Positions 23,650 to 36,034 of a DNA stretch of 64,000 nucleotides are shown piece after piece; position 1 is the first letter of the stretch; each line of letters opens with the position of its first letter. The stretch covers positions 21,275,569-21,339,568 of the forward strand of contig CM042552.1 in assembly GCA_023630585.1 (NCBI GenBank). The letters run 5' to 3'. This DNA is from Cranoglanis bouderius (lineage: Eukaryota; Chordata; Actinopteri; Siluriformes; Cranoglanididae). Position numbers and translations under genes: made by a program. Under the pieces are notes generated by a model, which made no database searches, was not told where the DNA came from, and saw only the letters and a list, made by a program, of their open reading frames with translations.

Positions 23650-23880
23650 CTTATGCACTACAGTGACACAAGCAGATCACACACTCAGCGACACCACCAG
23701 GCCGGCAGTGGGAGGAGCCTGTCTCCGGGCTACGGCTCAGCACCCAATCAGAGCTCAGAGAGTCCAGTCTGATTGGTTCTGCTTTCAGTGAGCGCATGTT
23801 GTTCTCTCTGTCTAGCTTGATCTTCTCCACTGCTGTCTGTCTCCTGTCTCTCTGTTCACACTGCTCTCTCAGATACAGTC
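23650..23880 (-). promoter_or_regulatory. Candidate trim2 promoter
   Basis: Upstream of the candidate first exon, two CCAAT boxes lie in opposite orientations: CCAAT at 23744-23748 and ATTGG at 23772-23776. They sit in a locally GC-richer stretch with no TATA box. The assignment rests on position and these boxes only. Confidence 0.4.
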
Positions 23881-23884
23881 ATAA

Positions 23885-24990
23885 ATATATGCAGGTGTAG
23901 ACTGGGGTGAAGGAGTAATGAGTCACAGAACCGATGGTGGTTTTAGAGATTATTTGAGGGCTTAAGTGTAGCAAAGAAAAAAAAAATCAACAGTTTGACA
24001 GTGAAAGTATTAAAGTTTATATCATTACATCATGAGGTCTCCACTGATCTGATAAAGCACTTTAGAATAGAATTAACTGTCACACTCATGTTGAAAGGCT
24101 AAAGCAGTCCATCTGGAAGGTGTTCTGAGTGAAATCTCGTACAGAACCGGGTCAGATGTTAGGGACGGACTGGTACCATCACTGCCTTTCAACTGTGTGT
24201 ATTATGAGCGGTGAACAATGCACAAAGCACACACTCACTGCTGGACATGAACACACCATGATATGACACGACCTTTCTGATTTATACTGAGACATAACAA
24301 TACCATTTCCAAAATCCTGATTTGTACTTGACTTCTGATTCAACATTCCTGTCTGCTGATGGAGATAACAGTCAGATCGTTACTCTGCTCAACTCACTCG
24401 TATCAAGTAGATTTTTTTATACCAGGGGTAATCAGCTAAAATTTATAACGGTCCAGTTACAAAACAATTCATTACTTATAAAAGTCTGGATAAGTGAGCA
24501 ACATGACTGCGACCGTGTAATGCTTAACTGTGTAAAAACCTATAATTTATACAAAATTATGTGATTGGTTAAACAAGAACAGAGGATCTGGTACAGAAAC
24601 CACACTGGTTCATGTTTCGAAAAGTTTTTTGTTTTTTTTCTCCCCCATATGTTCTTCTACAGGCATTTTGAAACCCCCCGCTGTGTCCTTATCCAGACCG
24701 CGGTCCGGTCCCCCACTTCACATGGCAGTCAACTGGATGTTGGGGAAACTAATTCAGAATCATTTCTAAATAAGTTATGCACAAGTCAAAAACTGTGTGC
24801 ACTGAATGTTGAATGAACATCCTGTGGCCACAAGATGGCAGAAGGTCCTAAAATGTTAAAGAAAAGAAATGGCACTGTGTTTTATGCCCCGGAGAAGAAT
24901 TAAATTTTTATTCTTTTATATTTGCAATGCTGTTTTCACAAAGCAACAATGCAGGAGAGAAAATTATATCAAAGTCAGTGACACTTTTAC
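23885..24990. other. Gene-free stretch upstream of trim2
   Basis: No exon, RING-coding sequence or named element is visible. It has a mix of AT-rich sequence and a GC-richer patch near 24680-24740 that could be an old, unidentified repeat. Confidence 0.5.
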
Positions 24991-24993
24991 CTC

Positions 24994-27900
24994 AGAGTGT
25001 GTTGGATGGAGTGCGTGTTAGATGGAGTGTGTGTTGGATGGAGTGTGTGTGTTAGATGGAGTGCGTGTGTTAGATGGAGTGCGTGTGTTAGATGGAGTGT
25101 GTGTTGGATGGAGTGTGTGTGTTAGATGGAGTGTGTGTGTTAGATGGAGTGCGTGTGTTAGATGGAGTGTGTGTGTTGGATGGAGTGTGTGTTGGATGGA
25201 GCGCGTGTTGGATGGAGTGTGTGTGTTAGATGGAGTGTGTGTTGGATGGAGAGTGTGTTGGATGGAGTGCGTGTTAGATGGAGTGTGTGTGTTAGATGGA
25301 GTGTGTGTGTTAGATGGAGTGTGTGTTGGATGGAGTGTGTGTTGGATGGAGTGTGTGTGTTAGATGGAGAGCGTGTTAGATGGAGTGCGTGTTGGATGGA
25401 GTGTGTGTGTTGGATGGAGTGCGTGTTAGATGGAGTGTGTGTGTTAGATGGAGTGTGTGTGTTAGATGGAGTGCGTGTGTTAGATGGAGTGTGTGTTGGA
25501 TGGAGTGTGTGTTAGATGGAGAGCGTGTTAGATGGAGTGCGTGTTGGATGGAGTGTGTGTGTTGGATGGAGTGCGTGTTAGATGGAGTGTGTGTGTTGGA
25601 TGGAGTGCGTGTGTTAGATGGAGTGTGTGTGTTGGATGGAGTGCGTGTGTTAGATGGAGTGTGTGTGTTGGATGGAGTGCGTGTGTTAGATGGAGTGTGT
25701 GTGTTGGATGGAGTGTGTGTGTTAGATGGAGTGCGTGTTGGATGGAGAGTGTGTTGGATGGAGTGTGTGTGTTAGATGGAGTGTGTGTGTTAGATGGAGT
25801 GCGTGTGTTAGATGGAGTGTGTGTTGGATGGAGTGTGTGTGTTAGATGGAGTGTGTGTGTTAGATGGAGTGCGTGTTGGATGGAGAGTGTGTTGGATGGA
25901 GTGTGTGTGTTAGATGGAGTGTGTGTGTTAGATGGAGTGCGTGTGTTAGATGGAGTGTGTGTTGGATGGAGTGCGTGTGTTAGATGGAGTGTGTGTTGGA
26001 TGGAGTGTGTGTGTTAGATGGAGTGCGTGTTGGATGGAGAGTGTGTTGGATGGAGCGCGTGTTGGATGGAGTGCGTGTTAGATGGAGTGTGTGTTGGATG
26101 GAGTGTGTGTGTTAGATGGAGTGCGTGTGTTAGATGGAGTGTGTGTTGGATGGAGTGTGTGTGTTAGATGGAGTGCGTGTTGGATGGAGAGTGTGTTGGA
26201 TGGAGCGTGTGTTGGATGGAGTGTGTGTTAGATGGAGTGTGTGTGTTAGATGGAGTGTGTGTGTTAGATGGAGTGTGTGTTGGATGGAGTGTGTGTGTTA
26301 GATGGAGTGTGTGTTGGATGGAGAGTGTGTGTTGGATGGAGTGTGTGTGTTAGATGGAGTGTGTGTTGGATGGAGTGTGTGTGTTAGATGGAGTGTGTGT
26401 TGGATGGAGAGTGTGTGTTGGATGGAGTGTGTGTGTTAGATGGAGTGTGTGTGTTGGATGGAGTGTGTGTTAGATGGAGTGCGTGTTGGATGGAGAGTGT
26501 GTTGGATGGAGAGTGTGTTGGATGGAGTGTGTGTGTTGGATGGAGTGTGTGTTGGATGGAGTGTGTGTGTTGGATGGAGTGTGTGTTAGATGGAGTGTGT
26601 GTGTTGGATGGAGTGTGTGTTGGATGGAGTGTGTGTGTTGGATGGAGTGTGTGTTAGATGGAGTGTGTGTTGGATGGAGTGTGTGTTAGATGGAGTGCGT
26701 GTTGGATGGAGAGTGTGTTGGATGGAGAGTGTGTTGGATGGAGTGTGTGTGTTGGATGGAGTGTGTGTTGGATGGAGTGCGTGTTGGATGGAGTGTGTGT
26801 GTTGGATGGAGTGTGTGTTGGATGGAGTGTGTGTGTTGGATGGACTGTGTGTTAGATGGAGTGCGTGTTGGATGGAAAGTGTGTTGGATGGAGTGTGTGT
26901 TAGATGGAGTGTGTGTTAGATGGAGTGTGTGTGTTAGATGGAGTGCGTGTTGGATGGAGTGCGTGTTGGATGGAGTGCGTGTTAGATGGAGTGTGTGTGT
27001 TAGATGGAGTGCGTGTTAGATGGAGTGCGTGTTAGATGGAGTGCGTGTGTTGGATGGAGTGTGTGTTGGATGGAGTGCGTGTTGGATGGAGTGTGTGTGT
27101 TGGATGGAGTGTGTGTGTTAGATGGAGTGTGTGTGTTGGATGGAGTGTGTGTGTTGGATGGAGTGTGTGTTGGATGGAGTGTGTGTGTTGGATGGAGTGT
27201 GTGTTGGATGGAGTGTGTGTGTTGGATGGAGTGCGTGTTGGATGGAGTGCGTGTTAGATGGAGTGCGTGTTAGATGGAGTGCGTGTGTTGGATGGAGTGT
27301 GTGTTGGATGGAGTGTGTGTGTTGGATGGAGTGTGTGTTGGATGGAGTGTGTGTGTTGGATGGAGTGTGTGTGTTGGATGGAGTGTGTGTGTTGGATGGA
27401 GTGTGTGTTGGATGGAGTGTGTGTTGGATGGAGTGTGTGTTGGATGGAGTGTGTGTGTTGGATGGAGTGTGTGTTGGATGGAGTGTGTGTGTTGGATGGA
27501 GTGTGTGTGTTGGATGGAGTGTGTGTGTTGGATGGAGTGTGTGTGTTGGATGGAGTGTGTGTGTTAGATGGAGTGTGTGTTGGATGGAGTGTGTGTGTTG
27601 GATGGAGTGTGTGTTGGATGGAGTGTGTGTTAGATGGAGTGCGTGTTAGATGGAGTGTGTGTGTTGGATGGAGTGCGTGTTGGATGGAGTGCGTGTTGGA
27701 TGGAGTGCGTGTTGGATGGAGTGTGTGTTAGATGGAGTGTGTGTGTTGGATGGAGTGTGTGTGTTGGATGGAGTGTGTGTGTTGGATGGAGTGTGTGTTG
27801 GATGGAGTGTGTGTTAGATGGAGTGCGTGTTAGATGGAGTGCGTGTTAGATGGAGTGCGTGTTAGATGGAGTGTGTGTGTTGGATGGAGTGCGTGTTGGA

Positions 27901-29409
27901 TGGAGTGCGTGTTAGATGGAGTGTGTGTTGGATGGAGTGTGTGTGTTGGATGGAGTGTGTGTGTTGGATGGAGTGTGTGTTGGATGGAGTGTGTGTGTTG
28001 GATGGAGTGTGTGTTAGATGGAGTGCGTGTTAGATGGAGAGCGTGTTAGATGGAGTGCGTGTTAGATGGAGTGTGTGTGTTGGATGGAGTGCGTGTTGGA
28101 TGGAGTGCGTGTTGGATGGAGTGTGTGTGTTGGATGGAGTGTGTGTTGGATGGAGTGTGTGTGTTGGATGGAGTGTGTGTGTTGGATGGAGTGTGTGTGT
28201 TGGATGGAGTGCGTGTTAGATGGAGTGTGTGTGTTGGATGGAGTGTGTGTTGGATGGAGTGTGTGTTGGATGGAGTGTGTGTTAGATGGAGTGTGTGTTA
28301 GATGGAGTGTGTGTGTTGGATGGAGTGTGTGTGTTGGATGGAGTGTGTGTGTTGGATGGAGTGTGTGTTGGATGGAGTGTGTGTTGGATGGAGTGTGTGT
28401 TGGATGGAGTGTGTGTGTTGGATGGAGTGTGTGTTGGATGGAGTGTGTGTTGGATGGAGTGTGTGTTGGATGGAGTGCGTGTTAGATGGAGTGTGTGTGT
28501 TGGATGGAGTGCGTGTTAGATGGAGTGCGTGTTAGATGGAGTGTGTGTGTTGGATGGAGTGCGTGTTGGATGGAGTGCGTGTTAGATGGAGTGTGTGTGT
28601 TGGATGGAGTGTGTGTTGGATGGAGTGTGTGTGTTGGATGGAGTGTGTGTTAGATGGAGAGCGTGTTAGATGGAGTGCGTGTTAGATGGAGTGTGTGTGT
28701 TGGATGGAGTGCGTGTTGGATGGAGTGCGTGTTGGATGGAGTGTGTGTGTTGGATGGAGTGTGTGTTGGATGGAGTGTGTGTTGGATGGAGTGTGTGTTG
28801 GATGGAGTGTGTGTTAGATGGAGTGTGTGTTAGATGGAGTGTGTGTGTTGGATGGAGTGTGTGTGTTGGATGGAGTGTGTGTTGGATGGAGTGTGTGTTG
28901 GATGGAGTGTGTGTGTTGGATGGAGTGTGTGTTGGATGGAGTGTGTGTTGGATGGAGTGTGTGTTGGATGGAGTGCGTGTGTTGGATGGAGTGCGTGTCG
29001 GATGGAGTGTGCGTGTCGGATGGAGAGTGTGTTGGATGGAGTGTGTGTTGGATGGAGTGTGTGTTGGATGGAGTGTGTGTTGGATGGAGTGTGTGTTGGA
29101 TGGAGTGTGTGTGTTGGATGGAGTGCGTGTCGGATGGAGTGCGTGTCGGATGGAGTGTGCGTGTCGGATGGAGAGTGCGTGTCGGATGGAGAGTGCGTGT
29201 CGGATGGAGAGTGTGTGTGTTGGATGGAGTGTGTGTGTTAGATGGAGTGTGTGTGTTGGATGGAGTGTGTGTGTTGGATGGAGAGTGCGTGTCGGATGGA
29301 GAGTGTGTTGGATGGAGTGTGTGTTGGATGGAGTGTGTGTTGGATGGAGTGTGTGTTGGATGGAGTGTGTGTTGGATGGAGTGTGTGTGTCGGATGGAGT
29401 GTGTGTCAC
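24994..29409. repeat. 4.4-kb minisatellite, 16/18-bp units
   Basis: The unit is GTGTGTGTT(G/A)GATGGA (16 bp), or the same with one extra GT (18 bp). Variants carry GCGTGTT or, near the right end, GTGTCGGATGGA. About 260 units are present. A block holding 'gcgtgttggatggagagtgtgttggatgga' recurs at 25731, 25869 and 26031, showing higher-order amplification. The long open frames through it (peptides like WMECVCWMEC) are a product of the repeat and not genes. Confidence 0.97.
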
Positions 29410-29770
29410 ATAAACATGGTGTATACTTTCAGGGATCATTTTTATCGTATCTAACTAAGAAATGTGATTTGAAGGTGTTCCCCAGGCCGTACAGGTGACC
29501 CCCCGAAAGCCCCGTGGAGGTCAGGGTGCTCCTGTGTGCCGTCTGATTTCCCCCTCAGTTACATATTTAAATATACTGGTTTTTTTTAACAATTTAACTG
29601 AAACTAAAATGAAATACATCTTCAGTATCTCTTATTTTGAGTGAGTCGACTGAACTGAAAACTCTGTCCTCTAAAGCCAATACCATCCTGGACTAGTTTA
29701 TGATTCGACTGATTTCATTTATATTTAGACAGAAAATACAGCACCTTATTCATTTTTGTGAAATATGAAC

Positions 29771-29813
<43 letters not shown>

Positions 29814-29903
29814 CAACAAATGTATCAAGCCTCATAATTCATCTTTATTGTCATATTGTAAGCAATGTTTTCATTGGTTGGGACTGAAAATAAGAAGAAA
29901 TTA
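29410..29903. other. Gene-free spacer with (AAT)n
   Basis: AT-rich sequence containing a (TAA)n run of ~14 units at 29772-29811. Nothing else can be named. Confidence 0.6.
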
Positions 29904-30443
29904 TACAGAACTGTGCAAAAGTTTTAGACACATGCAAAGAAACGCTGTAGAGCAAAGATTCCTTCAAAATAACGAAATTAAATGTTTCTACATTTTTTTT
30001 AAAAATACAGTAAAGAGCAGTAAACATCAGTAAATGAAACAATGTGAATATTTGGTGTGACATAAAAATAAAAATATACGGTGCAATGTGTGCAGTTTTA
30101 TAAGGAAATGAGCTGGTAAGTTTTATTGAGCATCTTGCAGAACCAGACACAGTTCTTCTGGACACTTTGACTTTCGCACTCGCTTCTTATTTCTGCAGTG
30201 AAACCCAGCAGCCTTCATTGTGTTTACTGTCTGAAAAGTGTCTCTTACTGTAATACGCTGCTTTCTTTAATCACATACAAACATTTTCCTGTAACATTTC
30301 ATTTTGTGCTAGAAAACTAATGTTTGGGAATCTAAAATGTTTTTTGTACTGAATTGATCATGTAGACGTCATAAAATAAAACATCTATAACAAAGTTTGT
30401 ACTAAAAAAAATAGGGTGTCTAAAACTTTTGCACAGTGCTGTA
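29904..30443. mobile_element. Mariner-type MITE next to the lectin gene
   Basis: A perfect 22-base inverted repeat, actgtgcaaaagttttagac plus ac, lies at 29910-29931 with its complement at 30416-30437. It extends outward with one mismatch to TACAG at both ends, and TA dinucleotides flank it. There is no transposase over 540 bases. The right end is 26 bases from the lectin stop codon. Confidence 0.85.
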
Positions 30444-30469
30444 TATGTAAAAGCAGTTATGAGCAGTTA

Positions 30470-31886
30470 TTAGCGTTTACAGCTGTTTGGGATTTTTGCT
30501 GCTTTTTGACACACAAAGTAAAGGTTGGTGTCACACCTGGCGTCGTTCCACAGGACTTCATCTGGAGAATAAATCAGCAATTAGTAAAAACTAGGACGAA
30601 AAACTTCTTTGCATTTCAACAAAAGTGTTTTTCCTTTGTAGAGAATCTGGACTGCACTCTGAGCTCATCATTATTTTAAGTATAATATAATTGTTGCTCA
30701 TGTGATTACCTCCGTAGTTCATTTCCAAGCAGCGTTCAGCTCCGTCTGCATTATTCGGCTCTCCTGAATGCCAGGCGCTGAAATCGAACAGTGAGCCGTC
30801 GCTCCACAGCCAGATAGATTCCTGGGAAAAGATGAAGGATCACTGGATCAACAAAATGCAATTCTACAATCTGATTATACGTCTTTATATAATTACAGAA
30901 TTATTAAGATATTTTATATTGGAATGTTTGAAAATAAGATCATTAAAAAACGGCTCAAATTCACTCAACAATGTAAACTTGATCATCACCAGTGATTTCA
31001 CTTTATTTTTCATATTTGTTTACTGGTTGTGCTGCAATTTAATTTATTTTACAGTTCTTTTGGAGACCCTTTCATCCAAACAACAGCACAGAGTTCAACA
31101 GTTTTATCCAATTTAATCCAATGACAGTTTGTAACAGTAGATATTGTCGCAGCGCAGCTTCACAGAGACATGGATGTAGATTTAGATCAGAGGTGATGGT
31201 GGTGAGTTAATTCTCTCTCTGAGATGGCATGAGGAAGAAACCCTGAGAAGAACCAGACTGAAAGGGAACCCATCCTCTTCTAATGTGAATATAAATCATT
31301 GCAGTGTGTAGAAGAGTGAAGACACACGGTAGTGAGTTTTGTGTGCAGGATGTTCAGTGTGAGCAGATTGTGAATAAAAGTCCTGGGACAGTCTTTATGA
31401 GCAGCTCTGCAGGATCCGTTTCATTTTTTGAGGAATAACAGAAAGAAGAAAAAGTAAACTACCTGAACTGCATCCTGAGCTCCGATCCAGGTGCGTTTGT
31501 AGCTGCCAGAGATTTTCCCCATTCTCTTAAGAAGAAAGTGTGTTTGATTACTGTGCACAGATGCAAGGTTTCCTCCCAAGAGCTGACAGTATTGCTGCCA
31601 AGATAAAGGAGAAAAATCAGAAATAAATGATAAGGTATAAACAAATAAATAATCAATGATACGAGGTGGCAAACAGATTATTTTTGAGTAAATCAGTTAT
31701 GAATTCTAGTTCTAATGGCATCGTTTACTGACGAATAAAAACTAAACGCTGAATACCTCGGCTTCTGCCCATGGTTTTACTTCAGTTACGTATTTATAGC
31801 ACTTTCTCCCAAATCCTGTCCAACCATTGGTGCATTTTTGTACATCTGTTGATAATAATAATAATAACAATAACAACAACAACAAC

Positions 31887-31929
<43 letters not shown>

Positions 31930-32008
31930 GACAGTGATATGACTTACATGAAGCTTCATATCCACTGAAAGCCAGCGTAACAAGGACAAAGACAACTAAA
32001 ATCTTCAT
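30470..32008 (-). CDS. Secreted C-type lectin, single CTLD, EPN-type
   Basis: Five minus-strand exons join in frame to 161 residues: 32008-31948, 31845-31757, 31594-31463, 30821-30710, 30561-30470. MKILVVFVLVTLAFSG is a signal peptide, followed by one C-type lectin domain. It begins CTNGWTGFGRKCYKY; WIGAQD and WLWSDGS mark the conserved core. Residues E115-P116-N117 and W136-N137-D138 are the calcium/sugar-binding EPN and WND motifs. In the family EPN usually means mannose-type specificity, so that binding is predicted, not shown. The cysteines expected in the long-form fold are present (C125, C141, C149 among them). Fish have many such small soluble lectins in mucus, skin and plasma, linked to innate recognition. 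The orthologue cannot be named. It lies tail-first next to a MITE, and a TATA box sits ~215 bases upstream of the start codon. Confidence 0.92.
31130..31310 (+). repeat. Dispersed repeat (family of three), lectin intron
   Basis: 'agagacatggatgtagatttagatc' and 'ccagactgaaagggaacccatcctc' match the copy at 13385. It lies between lectin exons 3 and 4. Confidence 0.6.
31849..31929. repeat. (ATA/ACA)n microsatellite, lectin intron 1
   Basis: A compound ATA and ACA trinucleotide run. On the lectin strand it is a TTA/TTG tract immediately upstream of the exon 2 acceptor at 31846-31847. Confidence 0.9.
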
Positions 32009-32135
32009 TTTGGTAAAAACCTTTGGGACAGAAATATAATATGACATATAACATTACATATAAAATGTAAATAATATCTGTACCCAGTATAATGCAGGAA
32101 ATCTCCATATGTGTATAAAAAGTTAAATCTCATAC

Positions 32136-32229
32136 CAGGTTGGTCACCAGGGTCGTCACGGTCTTCACCACAGTAAGTGAGATTCTGGTAAAGATGTTTT
32201 CGGACTAAAATGAAGCGTCGGCTTTTATA
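32136..32229 (-). promoter_or_regulatory. Lectin promoter (TATA box) and candidate 5' UTR exon
   Basis: On the minus strand TATAAAAG lies at 32229-32222. About 85 bases downstream is a donor, CCTG|GTATGAG, ending a candidate non-coding exon at ~32136. An acceptor (cccaaag) just upstream of the start codon, near 32023, would take the splice. TATA and donor are read directly; the UTR exon is inferred. Confidence 0.6.
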
Positions 32230-32932
32230 CCCATCATTATCATTACCATCAACTCTTATAGTGAAGCAGCACACCAATGAGGAGAACTTCGGACATTATC
32301 AAGTCTATATTTGGTAAAAATATTTCTTATATCTGAATGACACTGTGCTTTTTCACTTCCTCAGTTTTCTGGCTACCAAATGCAGTCCAGTGGTGTGTGG
32401 CTAATTTTCTGCTAAATGCTAACGCTCATACAGTTTACAGATTGTTTAGGTTTTAATTTGAAGCTAAAGATATTTTTGCTAAAGTGACAAATCAACAATG
32501 TTAAGGCTTTTATCGTTTTTTTTTATAAATGTAAATAGTTGTAACTGCGAATGATTGGAAATGATTTAAAAACACAGAACACATTCATTAATATTGAAGC
32601 AGACTCGGACCGGAGGAAGGACTCGTGCAGTAAATATATTTCCATCATTATTTGATTTAACACGTTCACTTTAACATGCTTTACTACTTCACATAAGGTT
32701 TACTGTAAGATATAATGATCTACAGTACATTAATAATGTTTCTGAAGAATTTAAGTATTTCCACACTGTAGATAAAGTTCTACTTCACAGATCAGCATTA
32801 GGTTTCATTCCTGAAGACTCCACTACCAAGAACTGTTTGTGTTTCATTATTTTTCATCAAAATGGATTCTCCAATAAATGTATGCTGTGTATTGTTAATA
32901 TATTTTGCACATGATATCACTTGGATGAAATA

Positions 32933-33415
32933 CACTATATAGCCAAAAGTATGTGCCCCCCCTGACCATCACACTGATATGTGGTTCAACTCCAAACTGT
33001 TACCACAAACTCAGAAGCACACAGTTGTACAGAACGTCTCTGTACGCTGTAGCTTTACAGTTTCCCTTCACTGGAACTAAGAGACCCGAACCTGTTCCAG
33101 CACGACATACGGTGCACAAAGCGAGCTCCATGAAGACATGGTGTGTGAAGGTTGGAAGAAGGTAGAAGAACAGGATTGTGTCCTGCACAGAGCCCTGACC
33201 TCAACCCCACTGAACACCTTTGGGATGAACTGGAACTGGAGCCTCCTCACATCAACATCAGCTCCTGACCTCAACCTCACTAATGCTCTTGTAGCTGAAT
33301 GAACACAAATCCCCACAGCCACGCCCCAAAATCTAGTGGAAAGCCTTCCCAGAAGAGCACAAGCACACATGGATGTGATGATCAGGGGTGCAGATACATT
33401 TGCCTATGTAGTGTA
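32933..33415. mobile_element. Tc1/mariner-like element remnant, ~0.48 kb
   Basis: The left end 'acactatatagccaaaagtatgtg' and right end 'gatacatttgcctatgtagtgta' form imperfect inverted repeats with TA at the borders. The interior includes 'ccctgacctcaaccccactgaacacctttgggatgaa', the transposase C-terminal coding region. The frame is broken and most of the element is deleted. Confidence 0.65.
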
Positions 33416-33459
33416 TAATATGGTGTCAGTATTTTATAACTAGAACTAACAGAATTTAC

Positions 33460-33612
33460 ATTTACAGCATCACATTTATACATCTGAGCAGTTGAGGGTT
33501 AAGGGCCTTGTTCAAGGGCCCAACTGTGGCAGCTTGGTGGTGCTGGGATTTGAACTCATGACCTTCCAAGCAGTAGCTCAACGTCTTCACCACTGAGCTA
33601 CCACTGCCCAGA
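33460..33612 (-). repeat. tRNA-derived SINE, minus orientation
   Basis: On the minus strand 'tagctcagtggtgaagacg' (A box) and 'ggtcatgagttcaaatccc' (B box) begin a SINE with body 'agctgccacagttgggccc'. It matches the plus-strand copy at 53635. Confidence 0.75.
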
Positions 33613-34587
33613 ATATTCAGATAGGTTTTCAAAAAAGCATGTCTTTTATCAGAAAAATAATCAAATAGCACATAATTTATTTACAAATAATAAATATTAC
33701 GGGGTAATTTTTTTTTTTTAACAGAATAGAGAGCACTTTATTGATCCCCAAGGGGAAATTTGTTACTATAGTAACTTATCGTTATTAATAATTTTATTCG
33801 TTATTAAAACAGTAAGTCTCAGAACATTTGGATCTTGATGTGGCTCTCAGAATGTTTTTAACAGAAAGTTTGAGACGTTTGTGCAAATTCATGAAGAAAA
33901 AAAAAAAAGAGGAAGTAATGTTGTTGTGCAATGCGGTGATTGTGAGTGTTTCATGATGATTTCACATTCTTGTGTAAAAAACGACTATTTCTTAACTCAC
34001 AATTATTTTCCGAATGTAAACAATGTGACCTGAGCAGCAGATACACGTCTTAGCCCTGAGTTCAAGTAGCCCATTTGCTAAGTAATAAAATATTGTAACT
34101 CAGCCTCCTCTATCTGATTTTATAAATACGATGTATTCTTGAAAATTGATAGCTTATAACATCGATGTAAATGGATTATCTGAAGTGCAGTGTTTTATAT
34201 TTTATATCAGAAAGGTTATTCTGGAGAATATTATTTCTTTATTGTGTTAGTCCACAGCTTCACCTTCAGCTGTCAGGTGCTAGAGAAGTGCAGGTCGACT
34301 TTATTGCAACAGGTAACGGATCCTAATCTATATCCAGAAACTAAAGAGTCAGACTTGAGAGGGAAAAAAAACTAAACCAAAAACCAGATGAACCAAAACA
34401 GGATTGAAACCAGAACAAAATCTAAAAGTTCTGGTTGCGACGAGGAAAATTTTATTGTTTAGCATTTTCTTGTTTCCACTTCAGATGTACTTTGAACAGA
34501 ATTACTCTGAATGAAACAATATTAATGTGAATTTGAATAATTGTTCAAATAAAGGTTGTCCCCTGTCAGCACTGGGCCCTGCACACT

Positions 34588-34787
34588 CACGAGACCTGCG
34601 TCTGTGACCTGCGTCTGTGACCTGTGTCTGTGACCTGCGTCTGTGACCGGCGTCTGTGACCTGTGTCTGTGACCTGCGTCTGTGACCGGCGTCTGTGACC
34701 TGTGTCTGTGACCTGCGTCTGTGACCGGCGTCTGTGACCGGCGTCTGTGACCGGCGTCTGTGACCGGCGTCTGTAACCTGCGTCTAT
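34588..34787. repeat. 13-bp minisatellite
   Basis: The unit CC(T/G)G(C/T)GTCTGTGA is repeated about 15 times with little decay. The 'ccggcgt' variant clusters toward the right end. Confidence 0.9.
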
Positions 34788-35026
34788 CAGTGTTATTTAT
34801 TCAAGAGTTTTCCATCATGGACACAAAGCCGTTAGCAAAACTGATCCATGTAGCTGTGATGTGAATCACATAAAAATATCCTTGAGGGTTTTTTCTTTGG
34901 TCTCATATTAGACGTTACTGGTACTGAGACTGTTTGGGTCCAGACTGATGAGTCGGCAGGTGAGTCAGTGTGTTTGTTTTGGTTAGTAACCTGATGTTAG
35001 TAACCTAATGTTCCCCTGTGTCATTA

Positions 35027-35030
<4 letters not shown>

Positions 35031-35084
<54 letters not shown>
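35031..35084. repeat. (CA)n microsatellite
   Basis: A pure run of ~27 CA units upstream of fgb. Confidence 0.95.
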
Positions 35085-35086
<2 letters not shown>

Positions 35087-35668
35087 CTGAGGTCAAGGAC
35101 AAAAGCTGTATTTGATGTGTTTAAACACTGGCTCTGGAGTGTGTGCTCATTTATCATTTGCACTTTTTAGTTTAAATGAATTCAGAATTATTTTGCATTC
35201 AAGAAATTTTTTTTTTCGTGGCATCTAAATGAAACAGAGTCACTGAGATCCTCAGAAATAAACATAAAAACATCACAGTCTTTGAAAATGTTATACTGTT
35301 CCTGTGGGAATATGTTTTCCATATGTTTTATGTTTTGTAGGCTGTGTAGTGTTCCTTTATTTTTGGCTTTAAAACAATAAATATTACAGAAAGCTTGCGT
35401 AGTTCTGCTTATTTTAAGAATTTAATAATATTTTAATCGCCCAAAATTTATTTCTGCATATTTTGATCCCAGAGTCAATATATTTTGAAAAAATGTTTTT
35501 TATGAAAAAGTGACTTAATTTCCTAAACACACAGATTAACACACGGACCGTTTTAAACTAATGATTATATATTAATTAATGTCCAGAGTTCACATTGCAT
35601 TATGGGTACAGCATGTTGCCACATTTCCCACAAAATGAGTCCTGAGCTGCTCATATTGATTTTCCTGA

Positions 35669-35750
35669 GTTAATAATCACCCAGACATCGTCTCATCTGT
35701 CCTTCTGCAGCATAAATCTGAGCAGTGACGGGTTTCTATCAGCTATAAAG
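35669..35750 (+). promoter_or_regulatory. fgb promoter: HNF1-like site and TATA box
   Basis: GTTAATAATCAC at 35669-35680 matches most of the HNF1 consensus GTTAATNATTAAC. TATAAAG lies at 35744-35750, ~80 bases before the start codon. HNF1 control of liver fibrinogen genes is established in mammals; binding here is inference. Confidence 0.6.
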
Positions 35751-35827
35751 ACAGACCTTACAGTATTGAATGGTGTAGAGCTGAACAGCAGGGTGACGAT
35801 CGGTGTTTAAGTGTCCTGCTCTTCAAC

Positions 35828-35979
35828 ATGAAGTTTCTCCTCTTCCTCAGCGTGTGTATGTGTGGAGCGCTGGTTCAGGCAAATACTGATTATGATGATG
35901 AAGATGATGTAGTAAGTATACAGTCCTGGGATTATTTATGCTTTTCTACCTGGTCAGGATTAAAACAACGACTCTTATT

Positions 35980-36034
<55 letters not shown>

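Larger units (their letters stand above)
33613..35668. other. Gene-free region between lectin and fgb
   Basis: No exon is seen. It contains a 13-bp minisatellite and a (CA)n run, listed separately. The remainder is AT-rich and unremarkable. Confidence 0.55.

Noticed and set aside
25022..29498. Many open frames with WMECVCWMEC / VLDGVCVLDGV peptides on plus, and HTPSNTHSIQH on minus
   Set aside because: Product of the 16/18-bp minisatellite; frame changes whenever a unit differs by one GT.
33462..33671. 69-codon minus-strand frame
   Set aside because: It is the body of a tRNA-derived SINE.
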